Positions 12,535 to 22,692 of a stretch of 64,000 nucleotides of DNA are shown here, piece by piece. The stretch is from Collybiopsis luxurians FD-317 M1 (Eukaryota > Basidiomycota > Agaricomycetes > Agaricales > Omphalotaceae). Made by a program: the position numbers and the translations under genes. The notes beneath the pieces were generated by a model. The model worked only from the letters and a program-made list of their open reading frames with translations. It did no database searches and was not told the DNA's origin. Each line of letters starts with the position of its first letter. Within the stretch, counting starts at the first letter, position 1. The stretch spans positions 547,500 through 611,499 of the forward strand of contig KN834749.1 of NCBI GenBank assembly GCA_000827265.1. The letters are read 5' to 3'.

Positions 12535-14604
12535 CTAGGCCCATACTATTTTCCCTACCTCTTTCCTGCCCGTCAAGTTACTCCAAAATTTCCTGATCGC
12601 GCCGCTGTATTTTTGCGTACCCTTCGATGCACTGAAACTATATCTCGTTTCCAGATGTATATCCGATTGATTGTGTACGATCATCCCTGGTGAGCCTATT
12701 CCCAGCAAGCTCATTGCTTTGGACGAATCGGCCATTATAGACCTTGGAGGTATAACAGGAGTGTCACCAAAGCTCATCAGACTGGTGCTTTTTGTACAAG
12801 ATGGAAAGATCATCGTGTCGACTGTTGATGGCGCACTGGGATAGCAAATGTTACTCAACTCCTCTTTGCCGACATCAGACGAGTTAGCAGCCTGGATATT
12901 CGATGGCGAGGGTGAAATTGGAAGTGCGTCGATGGGAGGAAGGGAGGAGAACAGCTTAACGCTCGACACAAAAGAATCGTCGGCACGAATAAGTTCCGGA
13001 TCCAAAATCTGGTCAGGCTCTTCATTATCAAAGTGAGTGCGAGATTGGATAGGGGGTGCCATCATCCCTGGCATTGGCGAAGTAGTATTTACTTCGGTGG
13101 AGCTGCAAGTATGGGATGGGAGCAAAAGTGCACTCCTGTCCAACGCACGTCCACCACCAGGAGACGACAGAGGGAGCAGGGGAGGAAGCGCATCATGCAA
13201 AAGTTGTCTCGCTTCGATTTGAGTCTCATCTACCATCGAGGCGGTATCAGAATTGGAACTCGAGCTTGTTGATAGGTTATCTGGAAGAGCAGGAACAGGA
13301 GGGACGTCAAGATCCTCCGTGCTAGCAAAAGATAAAAAGCTAAGGCCTTTCGCGTGTCTTGGAGAAGTTGTAGCCGAAGTGAATCCAGATGTTCCCGACG
13401 CCGAAGTCGTGTTCGAGGGTTTCCTAGAAAGCACCAAAGATTTGCTCTTCTTCAAAGCGTTCTTGGTGCGTGACGTTAAAGAGGCGAAACTGCTACTCCG
13501 TGAGCTTGCACTGAAACCTCCAGACTTCGAGGACGCTTCAGACGGCGTGCGCTGGTGAGCTGAAAACGCTTCTCCAACAGCCCTCGGAGCTGCTGTAAGA
13601 GGGTAAAAAGGCAATTTTGTATCAGTCTCACCCTCTTCGCCGATCCTCGCGCAACTCGAGCTTGAGCTGCTACGACTGTGTGGAGAGCGAGCTGAGGGAG
13701 GGCTGGGAAAAGAAGCTACGAAAGAGGCGAAATCGGATTCATCTTCGGACGCACATTCAGAATGTGGGTGGCTCCCTTGACGCTCCAGAGTATCCAAGCT
13801 GGAAATCACAATTTTGGACATTCTCCTTGTGAATGACGAGATCCTTTTGCTCGCCTTGATGGCATCCGAGTCCTTACTACTTGCACCGATCGATGTGGGA
13901 AGCATGGATTGGTGGCGAAGGTTCGGATTCGATTTCGCAGAAACCAGTGACCGCCTGCGATACTCTTTTGCGGATAAGGGCATCACAACCTTGGATGAGC
14001 CTACACTGAGCCTACTAAAGTGCGGAATTTCTCCGTACGTATTTTTTGTAAGCCACGCTCCGTTGTTGAGGGCTGGCGATGAGTTACGATGTAGCGCGCG
14101 GGGAAAGTTTGGAGGCGAAATGGTATGTGTGGGAATCGGAAGGGATTTTGCACTTTCTCTAGAAGGAGGCCGGGAAGAAACTCTCGGAGGAGAAGGAGGG
14201 GGTGTGATAGGCATTTGGAATGAAGGTGGGGAGGGTGGCTTGTCCAAAGTAGCGGGAGTCACGGTCAAGTAACCCGGAGGGGATGACTTGCGCTGGTTCA
14301 ACTGTGATTTCATGAAGATTCCTGAATGAGAAAAAGGAAGAGGAGGAATTGGTTCTACGGTGTATATCGTATCATTGAAGGATACAGAGGGCAGGTTTGG
14401 AGTTGAGGAGATTCTAGACGGCTTCGGTCTCCCCTGAACACCATCATCCTCAACGATCAACCCATCTCTTGATAATGCAGGTCCGGTCAGCGGCGACGAA
14501 CGCAACGGAGGGCGACGACTGTGTCGGTGCATGGAGGAAGAGGTGGGAGTATTGCGCATTAAGGATGTGGAAGGAGAACCTCCATTCGGTTGCATCGCGA
14601 GCAT
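12535..14604 (-). CDS. Uncharacterised Ser/Pro-rich protein
   Basis: A single uninterrupted frame of 689 codons. No catalytic domain is visible. Composition is dominated by Ser, Pro, Thr and Arg, with many SP/TP sites, PPLPFS-like proline runs and basic RRSLVSAKS-type patches, as in disordered signalling or scaffold proteins. The C-terminal 60 residues (around AMSLLGIGSPG and GAIRKFWSNLTGRKE) look more ordered and may be the conserved part. An acceptor (CTTTCTAG) lies about 50 nt upstream of ATG 14604, and the bases between read in frame without a stop (TPVKEAPHRPEG). The protein may therefore start in an earlier exon, although I found no ATG there. A TATA-like box lies at 14776-14785. Confidence 0.65.
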   Translation of the reverse strand: MLAMQPNGGSPSTSLMRNTPTSSSMHRHSRRPPLRSSPLTGPALSRDGLIVEDDGVQGRPKPSRISSTPNLPSVSFNDTIYTVEPIPPLPFSHSGIFMKSQLNQRKSSPPGYLTVTPATLDKPPSPPSFQMPITPPPSPPRVSSRPPSRESAKSLPIPTHTISPPNFPRALHRNSSPALNNGAWLTKNTYGEIPHFSRLSVGSSKVVMPLSAKEYRRRSLVSAKSNPNLRHQSMLPTSIGASSKDSDAIKASKRISSFTRRMSKIVISSLDTLERQGSHPHSECASEDESDFASFVASFPSPPSARSPHSRSSSSSSCARIGEEGETDTKLPFYPLTAAPRAVGEAFSAHQRTPSEASSKSGGFSASSRSSSFASLTSRTKNALKKSKSLVLSRKPSNTTSASGTSGFTSATTSPRHAKGLSFLSFASTEDLDVPPVPALPDNLSTSSSSNSDTASMVDETQIEARQLLHDALPPLLPLSSPGGGRALDRSALLLPSHTCSSTEVNTTSPMPGMMAPPIQSRTHFDNEEPDQILDPELIRADDSFVSSVKLFSSLPPIDALPISPSPSNIQAANSSDVGKEELSNICYPSAPSTVDTMIFPSCTKSTSLMSFGDTPVIPPRSIMADSSKAMSLLGIGSPGMIVHNQSDIHLETRYSFSASKGTQKYSGAIRKFWSNLTGRKEVGKIVWA

Positions 14605-15446
14605 AATACCCTCGGGCCTATGAGGTGCTTCTTTTACCGGTGTGAACGGCGACTAGAAAGTAGTTAGCATTCAGATGGTCAAGCACACACCGAGAGAAAG
14701 CCAAGTACAAACTTACTTGTTAATCTTCAAAGGAGACGATCCTTCGTTGACAGTTGCCCTTGGCCCTCGATGTAGTTTATATATACTGTCGACGGAGAGG
14801 AGCTATTTGGCAAGACGATCGGGTTAACGATGAATTCCAAACATGATCAAATCACCACTGACCGCCTGAAGTTCTCAGTGGGCGAGTAATATGCCTGATA
14901 AAGAGAAGGAAGATCGCCTACGTCCATTTATCGCCACTGATGGTACTTATCTAGTGTATATGTAGCCATGAGGCCAATATCCTTGATACGAGATGCATAC
15001 ACGCACGAACCGAGGATGAGCGACCTGATCGAAGTGTTTACCCAATTTCCAACGGGTTATACGGCGACCAGATCAAGAATAGATGTTGTTACCACGACAA
15101 AGGTTAGGAAATCAGGATGGGCAATACAATTGCAATGCTCATGATGCCGACCGCTGTGAGTGTTGGGTAGTGAATACCGGAGCTAAGTACGGAAAACATT
15201 ACAATCCGATGGTCCCGGTCAGCGGCTGGATGGTATCTTGCTCCGCTTTAGCATCGCGTGACAAGAGGGGCTAAGGCAGGGGCAGAAAGGAACTGGAACT
15301 CCTGGAGGCAGTGGGAGATGGTGGTAGAATGTTAACCGGGTGTACTTCGTACTCCGTTACAATACCTTGGGGTACCGCTTAGAAATAATATACATGTCGG
15401 CCACTGATGTACTTTTTTTTTTTCTTTCTAAGTTGATACATACAAC
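14605..15446. promoter_or_regulatory. Divergent intergenic region before pantothenate kinase
   Basis: The 842-bp spacer carries the promoter of the minus-strand gene, including its probable 5' UTR intron (GTAAGT donor near 14715, acceptor near 14654), and that of pantothenate kinase. A T-run sits at 15414-15423, some 25 bp upstream of ATG 15447. A short frame at 15083-15274 has no support. Confidence 0.4.
14776..14785 (-). promoter_or_regulatory. TATA-like box (TATATATAAA)
   Basis: On the minus strand this reads TATATATAAA, about 170 bp upstream of ATG 14604 and about 60 bp upstream of the inferred 5' UTR intron donor. The distance fits a transcription start near 14740-14750. Confidence 0.4.
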
Positions 15447-17188
15447 ATGATTTCTCCCTCCTTGCCTACTGCCAGAGTTATTCAAGTCGATACCCGTGGC
15501 GCTATCATTCTCGAGGAAGAATCACCCGAAGTACGTCCATCGTCTGTCTTACGACCTCACTCTCACCACTAGCACCTCAGACCAGAGACAGCAGAGGCAT
15601 CTATTTCCCGAATCACATTGAGCCTGTATCCCATATTGCAGTAGATGTAAGTCCTTGCCTTGTAACCCTTTTCACATCATCATTTCATTCATATACAAAC
15701 AGGTCGGAGGTTCTTTGGCAAAAGTCGTTTATTTCACAAGGTCGCCAGAACCTCCGTCTTCTCCTTCAATCGTCGCTACCAGAGGTTCTACTCCAAGATC
15801 CACTTCTCCCTCTCCCGACTTGCCTTCTGCCTCTTCTCCTCCCAGCTCTAATATTCGCCGCAATGGAGCCCTTACTCCTCTCGTTCTAGACACCCAAAAT
15901 CACATAGATGGCTTTACCTTCAACTCTGAAATGCTCCGGGATACTATTCTTCGACAGACATCACAGCATTTCCCTGGAGGTTCTCTTAATTTTGAACGGT
16001 TCGAGACGGATAATATCCATCAATGTGTCGAATTTATTCAATCTCTCATCGAACGCTCTGCCAAGGTGAATGAAGTGTCAATCGACGATATGCGCAAGAG
16101 CGTAAAGATTATGGCTACAGGCGGCGGTGCGCACAGATTCTACGAGCTGTTCAAGGATATACTTTGTGTCGAAGTACGGCGCGAAGACGAGATGGAATGC
16201 CTTATAGAGGGACTCAAGTTTATCACTCTCATTCCAGACGAGGCCTATTATTTTTCAGATGAACTTATCCAGTCAGTCTCCCATCCTACTCCCTCCGTCA
16301 ATATCATCCCACCAACCGGAGACAACGGGATTCTTGAAAGGCCGAGTCCGAACCCGCCTCGCTATGCCGTGACGTTCGAAAGTAACCCAACGCCTCAATT
16401 ACCATGCTTACTCGTGAATATCGGTTCCGGTGTCTCAATCATCAAGGTCGACGAAGATGGGCAATTTGAACGAGTCAGTGGCACTAGTCTTGGGGGAGGA
16501 ACTCTGTGGGGTCTACTTACTCTTCTTACACCTGCCACGTCTTTCGATGGTACGTTGGCCACTCCTGGTACCGCACTCTCCATAACTGATAGCATTTAAA
16601 GAAATGTTAAAATTATCCGAACAGGGCGACAACGCAACAGTCGATATGCTCGTCGGCGATATTTATGGCCAGGACTACAGTAAACTCGGTCTCAAATCGA
16701 CCATGATAGCCAGCTCGTTTGGCAAGGTCTTTAAGAAGGGCAAGGAAAAGCGTACATTCTCACCTGAAGACATCAGCAAGAGTTTGCTATACGCAATATC
16801 GAATAACATTGGACAGATTGCGTAGGTTTCATCCCGTCATCCATTCAGCTCTCCTATTGATGTACTCATACACCAGGTATATGAATGCGGAAAAGTATAA
16901 TTTGGAAAGAATCTACTTTGGCGGATGCTTCATCCGAGGTAAGTCAATTCTGAAATTATATTTCCCGCTGGAGCGATCATCCTGGCAGGGCATGCGGCGA
17001 CAATTTCGACGTTATCATATGCCATCCGTTTCTGGAGCAAGGGAACAAAGCGAGCATTATTCCTGCGGCATGAGGGTTTCTTGTTAGTCAATTGTTCGTT
17101 GGCTTGCGTTCATACGGCCACTGATATATATTTCAGAGGATCAATTGGGGCATGGATAAAGAACATTGGACCCGAATCGGACTTATGA
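15447..17188 (+). CDS. cab1: Pantothenate kinase (eukaryotic type II PanK)
   Basis: Phosphorylates pantothenate with ATP, the first committed step of coenzyme A synthesis. Exons: 15447-15530, 15581-15646, 15703-16549, 16602-16821, 16877-16938, 16989 to about 17090, and a last one ending at 17188. Family motifs in order: HIAVDVGGSLAKVVYF (nucleotide-binding phosphate 1), IMATGGGAHRFYELF, VNIGSGVSIIKV, GTSLGGGTLWGL, GDIYGQDY, AISNNIGQIA, IYFGGCFIRG and the C-terminal GSIGAWIKN. A low-complexity Ser/Pro insert of about 40 residues sits after the first motif. The acceptor glycine-rich loops and the Glu/Arg region are intact, so the enzyme looks functional. The small introns (49-56 nt) are typical of the region. 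Confidence 0.93.
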
Positions 17189-17716
17189 ATGTTGTTGGCA
17201 AGAAGAGGGAGAGATATTCTTTCTCGTGGATGCCGCTAGCGCTACTATGATGTAGAATGTAGATTATTCATAGATCCGTGTCCGCAGACGAATATCAATC
17301 AATTTATTGCGACGGTGGGTATTGCTAGTGGACAGCTTTGATAGGCAGTACTACTGAATGCATGCCTGACATGAGGAACGCAGAAAAGTATAACTTTATT
17401 TGGAAAGATGCAGGATGAAAAAGATTGGGGAATATTTGTAGACAAAGAGGAGGATGGCGAAGAGGTCGTGTGGTTGGATTATTGGCAAAGAAATTGAGAT
17501 TGGGAGAGAAAAATAAGGAAGGAAGAAGGAACAAGAGTCGGTACCAGTTATCGATATTGAAAATTAAAAAATATTAAAAGAGTATTAGCCGTGAGAACCA
17601 CTAAATTTTTGATAATGAGTTGGAGATACACAATGATATTTGTCTGACTCTCATTAGTAAACCGGCTGTCCTTTGAACCTGTTCTCATTCCTTCCCCATC
17701 GTCGGCCACGTCGACA
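17189..17716. other. Intergenic, pantothenate kinase to homeodomain gene
   Basis: The 528 bp between two genes on the same strand is AT-rich toward its right half, with AATTAAAAAATATTAAAAGAG around 17561-17582. That run may act as a nucleosome-poor promoter element of the homeodomain gene. No supported gene is present. Confidence 0.35.
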
Positions 17717-19299
17717 ATGCCTCCAGCTGCTCATTCTGCGTCCTCTGATAGCAAGGACAAGCAGAAAAAGCCGAGACATAGGCACTCTCCTGCTCAACTT
17801 CTCGCTTTGAATGAGCTATACGAGAAAGATGAGCATCCCCCGTTGGAACTCAGAGTCAGTTTAGCTGAACGCCTGGGAATGTCTGTCTCGTTTTCTTATC
17901 TCTTTGTTTATCGCTCATCGTTTTTCAATACAGGGAAACAAAGACGGTCAACGCCTGGTTCCAGAATAGGCGAGCCAGCTCAAAGAAACGCATTTTAAAT
18001 AGATCTGCTGTTCAACAAGATTCCACTCCGTCCTCTTCGTCCCTTCGTCTACCTGATTTAGACGAATTAGACGAGCAGTATCAACCACACTCGCCTTCTC
18101 ATCTTGCTTTTTACCCTGAAATTTCTACATCTCATTTCGACGAACAGCAAGACAGTCTAAATCGTCGATCTCGCATGCGTCCTTCTCCTGAACAGGTGGA
18201 ACAGCTCAAAAATCTATTTAATATGAATACCCTTCCTTCGACAGAGGAGAAGCAAGCTCTGGCAGATCGTATTGGCATGCAAGTGGTCATTTTTCTTTGA
18301 TATACTACAGTAGCTCATAGCCTGGTTCCTGACAGGCGATATCAAAGTATCACCACTTGGTTTCAAAATCAGCGAAGTATCTTGAAAAAGAGACAAGAAG
18401 GCGATTCCGAACTTACGGCACATTCCGACAATACTTCTGAAACTCGGAAGTACTCTGCATTCCCACCTCCCACACATCATCCATCTCTCAATTTACCACC
18501 TGCGAGCTCACATCCGTCTCTTCCATCAATGCCTGCACCAGCTGGAAGTCATCGAAGCTTATCACCTGACTCGGCTTCGCCCCATAGAACTTTGCATGCT
18601 CGACGTCGCAGTGTGACGCCTTATGAAAATGTCCTTAGCTCCCGGCCTCGACGGACTCGGCCAGAGCCGTATCAATTGGACGCACTCAAAGACATGTTTC
18701 TCAGGACAGCTCATCCTTCTATTGAGGAACGCACAGCGCTCGCCCTTCAAATTGGAATGCAAGTCATAATTTCTGTAACTCATATTTGAATGATCTCATT
18801 TATTTCGTCATTTATGTCTAATAGGGATATCGGCAAGGTCACTAACTGGTTCCGGAACCTTCGACAGACCACTCGTAGGCGCGCTCAAAAGGCGGGAAGT
18901 GGCGACGATGACGACTATGAAGATCCAGAGGCCGATTATCATGACCGGGACCAGTACTATGCTGCTCACTCACGATCAAACTCTCCATCTTCGTCTACAT
19001 GGACTAACGACGATTCCATGATGTACGATGAAAGAATTCCTCTTCACAGCCGATCCGTTTCCGATATCGGTAGTGACGACGAGTATGAAGAAGCAGTTAC
19101 GCCCAATTCTGAATCTTCCCACTCACCTCCTCCGCCACTCAGTCGCTCGCCGACGTCTCAGATGAACCTGAGCAACCTAACGCTGGCTGCTTTGGAGTCC
19201 GCTACTCTCGCGGAGATGGATAAGTTTTCGTCCAAAAGTGGAATCAAGGTGGAAGATGCGCTTCTTCTCCTCACTTTCCACCATCAAGTAGTGCGGTAG
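17717..19299 (+). CDS. Triple-homeodomain transcription factor
   Basis: Nuclear DNA-binding protein with three homeodomains in one 468-aa chain. HD1 (about residues 19-74) ends NAWFQNRRASSKKR, HD2 (about 137-190) ends TTWFQNQRSILKKR, and HD3 (about 277-331) ends TNWFRNLRQTTRRR. All keep the helix-3 W-F-x-N-x-R core. Exons: 17717-17880, 17934-18278, 18336-18758 and 18825-19299. Each homeodomain is cut by an intron in the Met codon (M55, M170, M311), eight residues before the Trp and always in phase 2. Introns 2 and 3 use GCAAGT donors. The rest is disordered, with Ser/Pro linkers and an acidic DDDDYEDPEAD stretch after HD3 that could activate transcription. Target genes are unknown. I do not recognise it as a mating-type HD1 or HD2 gene; no partner HD gene lies nearby. 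Confidence 0.9.
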
Positions 19300-19989
19300 T
19301 CAACTGCCTCGTGTATGTTTATTCATTCTTATCTACCTTTTCACGCACTAACCCTGGTTCTAGATATATTATCGGACTCAAAACATAGCGCCTCATATAT
19401 TTGAGACGCTTCATGCACATACACATCTGTGTATACTGATGCTGTAGCCTAAAAACAAACTGCTTTTTTTCTGTCTGTTGTACGCTAAGTATTGGCCTGC
19501 AGGTATATCTGCTAATACCGTTTTCGGCGCTACATTCTCATTGATCCATCCCCACTCTATTTATTACTTTGCCCACTGATTATCATCCCTACAATCACCT
19601 CCGTGTTTCTTCGAACTCATGCCCTATATGTTATGCTCCATGCATAGTTCTTACCTTCTAGAAATATGCATACAGTGCGGTTCTTTGATTCGATCTGTCT
19701 TTTTGTTTACACGCTGTTGTGTGTCTTTTTAGCCTGCAACTAACAAATATACATAAAAATTCTTGTAGCCTTTTTCACGATAAACGTCGATAGTGTACTT
19801 TTGAATCTAACAATATTTGCAAACGAATAGTCGGTGCTACTCTGTATTCACAGGTATAGAGTACATGTCGAATACTGCGATTGGATATAGAGAGCAAGAG
19901 ATTGAAAACACAAATTGGGTGAGCCTGGTACGAGGTTGGGACTACTAATTAGTTTCCTATTATATGTTTCCTTGAAAATTTGATATGAA
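19300..19989. other. Convergent intergenic region
   Basis: The 690 bp between two converging stop codons are AT-rich, with T-runs and no family-supported frame. It should hold both 3' UTRs. A 176-codon minus-strand frame (19848-20378) overlaps the DUF3602 gene in another frame and lacks motifs. Confidence 0.4.
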
Positions 19990-20719
19990 TTATTTGGCAA
20001 CAGGTTCATCGGCTGCCAGCGGAATGTCTTCCAAAGATTTGTGAGTCGATGATACGGCAGAGTGTTTTCCATTAGGATGGGGATTCTCTTCAGGATGCTG
20101 ATGTAGGACTTTGTGCAAGAATCCTGACACAACTGTGTGCTTGTCCTTTGACTGGCTCCGTCGGTCTGGGTCACGGGATGCAGACCGGGAACGGGCTGCG
20201 GCGATTTCAGCGTTTTCTTGAGCAAGAGCAGAGGAAGGACCGCGAGAACGAGAGCGCGACATGTTCCCCATCCCACCGCGACCAAAACTTTGCATACGCC
20301 CTTCGTTTTCAGCCCGCATGAGGTCTTGTTGTCGCTGATCTGGACGAACAGGGGAGTGTGGAGAAACAGTAGTGGCATCTCGAGACGGAGAGCGGATGTT
20401 CCCTACGCCTCCTCTTCCAGTCGATAGAACCTAAAACGATTCGTTCAGATTAGATTCAGGGGCATTTGAATGGATAGATGGTTTGCGCATGCCTTGTCAG
20501 GGTTGAAAACTGGCTCTCGACCTCGTGTAATTGAAAAATCGTCGGGTCCAGTCTGAGGTCTGGAGAGATCCGCACTGATGTTGTGGATGTTGCCGATACC
20601 GCCTCGACCAGATGAGCTCAACTATGTGGTGTTATCTGTTAATCGCCAAAAATGACCAAAACCGCGCAACGTACCTTATCTCGTCCCCGAGACAGTGACC
20701 TTTCAGTGGGAGCTTCCAT
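19990..20719 (-). CDS. DUF3602-type protein with GRGGxGN repeats
   Basis: Small basic fungal protein of unknown function. Three exons give a chain starting MEAPTERSLSRGRDK. The glycine-rich repeat occurs three times, as SSGRGGIGNIHN, STGRGGVGNIRS and FGRGGMGNMSRS, which is the signature of the DUF3602 family. A Ser/Arg-rich stretch follows (SRSRSRGPSS, RSRSASRDPDRRSQS), resembling SR-type phosphorylation sites. The tail SGFLHKVLHQHPEE may be an amphipathic helix. The first intron follows K15. The second has a GC donor (AAG then GCATGC) and a good TTTTAG acceptor, and without it the frame breaks. Each exon begins or ends close to a repeat, so the repeats probably arose by exon duplication. A TATA-like box lies 58-65 bp upstream of the ATG. 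Confidence 0.78.
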
Positions 20720-20775
20720 GTTAGTTTTGAGTAAAAAGTATAAAGTACCAGTGTTGAAAGAAATGAAACTGCGCG

Positions 20776-20784
20776 GCTATATAA
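20776..20784 (-). promoter_or_regulatory. TATA-like box of the DUF3602-type gene
   Basis: The minus strand reads GTTATATAG 58-66 bp upstream of ATG 20719, a usual distance for fungal TATA elements when the 5' UTR is short. No other AT-rich element lies closer. Confidence 0.4.
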
Positions 20785-20912
20785 CCAGGCGGAACATGGC
20801 AATGTCAAGCGGACCATGATTTGAGCTTCCGAAATAGGTGCCGGCTATCGGTCCGGAGCAGCATATGACGAACACGCAAAATCACCACATTTTTAGGCAA
20901 TCGAATACGCCC

Positions 20913-22611
20913 CTAAGAGCGCTTCCGTTTGGCCTTTGTGGGAGTGCTCACGACCCCATCTCCTTCCAATACATCTATGGGATGTTTGTCCACAGCCCGA
21001 GTGATATCGACACCTCCGACAGGCGTCAGCGAAAGAACATCGGGTGAACTTGAACCGGGAAGTTCCCAGAACTCCTCCTCTTCCCCGACCATCGACAATT
21101 TGCTTTCTGAGCGGGAAAATAATGTCGGATGACTCTGTGACTGATGGATCTGCGATATAGACGCAGTCCGAGCTGGCTTCACCGGTGTAGCTTCCACAAG
21201 TACAGTCGCAGTTGGTTCACGTTTAACTGGTTTTCGTTCGTGTTCTCTACGGTTGTCTAACACGAGGAAAGAAGTTGTGGTCGCAGAGGAAGTAGATGAC
21301 GGTTTGCCCTTGCTTTTGAATGACATGGACACCTCGCGCGAAAGGACTCTGCGTTTGTTTGTGCCCGAAATTCCCTGTCTAGCCTTTTGCTCGGCTTCGT
21401 CTGCCAGCGAAACAGATAGCGAACGTGAACGTGAACGCTGTAGCTGTCGAGAAGAATCACGACGCGAGGGTTCTCGTTGAGAAGATGTAGATGTTGTAGA
21501 GAGCGCAGGAGACGGGTCTCGTATTGGCTCACTCGTGTCTGCCCGGTCTGATTGTTGCGAATCATCATTATCCTCTTCGATTTCGTTATCGGAAAAAAGC
21601 GTATCGGGAAACACTTTCGAACGAAAGAGTTCGCAAAATGTCGGCAAAGTCGATTGGAATCTGCAGCACTAGGTATTCAGCGAAGTGCACTGGTACAAAA
21701 CAATATAACAGAGAACTGACAAAGGCTCAATGGTGTTTTGGCAAAAAGATTGGGCCCAGTTGAGTTCATCTTTGGGTTTCGTTGCAGCACGGACAACATC
21801 GTTAGAGTCCTCCAAGTCGCCCATGAGCTGCATCATGGATAGTTTATCCATAAAAGACTCCAGGCGTTCCTCGGGTGTCGAGACACGCGCAGCCTTCTTA
21901 ATCGGCCGTTTTCGGCGTTTGACAGACGATATCTGGGGTATTTCAGGCTCTGGAGGCAATGGTCGGGTTCCGGGAAGAGAAAGAATGAGAAAGTTGAGGA
22001 GTATTTGAATGTGAACTCTAGCATAAGGGTCAGTTAGATATCGGAAAGATACAGCGGCGGCTTACTCGCGCCTTTCCATTCTTCTTATCCATTTTGTCCT
22101 CCACTTCTCGTTCATCCAAATTGGAAGATCCTTATCGTTCTCTGAAGCCTTCTCGAAGCTTAGCGCGTACCACATCATCGCTTCTTCAATTTCACCGTCC
22201 CCTCCTTCATTATCAAGGATTTTTGGCAGCTCAACTTGGTACTTATTCGCTGAAGCACGGGCGGTGAGAAGAATGGGGTCGAGCAACGCGTGTAACGGAT
22301 GAGGAGAAAGCAATGATTCCGGGGAAGCCGACGCGACCTGGACGCGTTGCATGGAAGGTACAAGTGAATTGAGAGGCATTATAGACTGTAAAGCAATCAA
22401 AGCCAGATAAAAAGGCAAACTGAGTTGAGTATACCTCTGGGAGCCACAAAAATTGAAGATAGGTTCGGACGACGAATTGGTCGGGATTTTCGTGGTCGAG
22501 GCCAGTGAATGGGTAGTCGCGATTGAGACCATCTTCCTGAACAGTGGACCATTTGATTCGTGGTTCAAAGTTGATACTACGAGGAAAGTTGGAAATTAAG
22601 GCCTGCGCCAT
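20913..22611 (-). CDS. Probable Sld3/Treslin-like DNA replication factor
   Basis: Multi-exon protein starting MAQALISNFPRSINF. The middle part has EKWRTKWIRRMERREVHIQILLNFLIL, which resembles the W-x2-KW-x2-LE-x-REvxLQILL pattern of the Sld3/Treslin domain. It is followed by KRRKRPIKKA and a conserved-looking STPEERLESFMDKLSMMQLM / NWAQSFCQNTIEPL segment. Sld3 helps load Cdc45 onto the Mcm2-7 helicase under CDK control. The C-terminal 240 residues are disordered, rich in SP/TP sites and basic patches, and end PTKAKRKRS, a possible nuclear localisation signal. This fits a CDK-regulated tail. Introns join WLPE to SIMPL, and RRE to VHIQ with a GTAAGC donor near 22065. The assignment rests on one motif from memory. 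It could be another fungal nuclear protein. Confidence 0.55.
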
Positions 22612-22692
22612 CGTTGTTGAAGTTTAAAGCCAGAGTCTACCTCGTGACCAGCACGGACGCGTCAAATTATTTGCATTAAAATACAACATTTA

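Noticed and set aside
13617..14272. Plus-strand frames of 71 and 152 codons opposite the Ser/Pro-rich gene
   Set aside because: Glu/Gly/Arg-rich antisense images of Ser/Pro codons with no upstream promoter or family similarity.
15083..15274. Possible 5S rRNA or tRNA in the spacer before pantothenate kinase
   Set aside because: A phrase like GGAGCTAAGTACGG looked rRNA-like, but I could not find the paired arms or internal promoter boxes of 5S RNA or a tRNA.
17717..19299. Mating-type A (HD1/HD2) locus
   Set aside because: The gene has three homeodomains, no partner HD gene is divergently paired with it, and no mitochondrial intermediate peptidase gene lies in the window.
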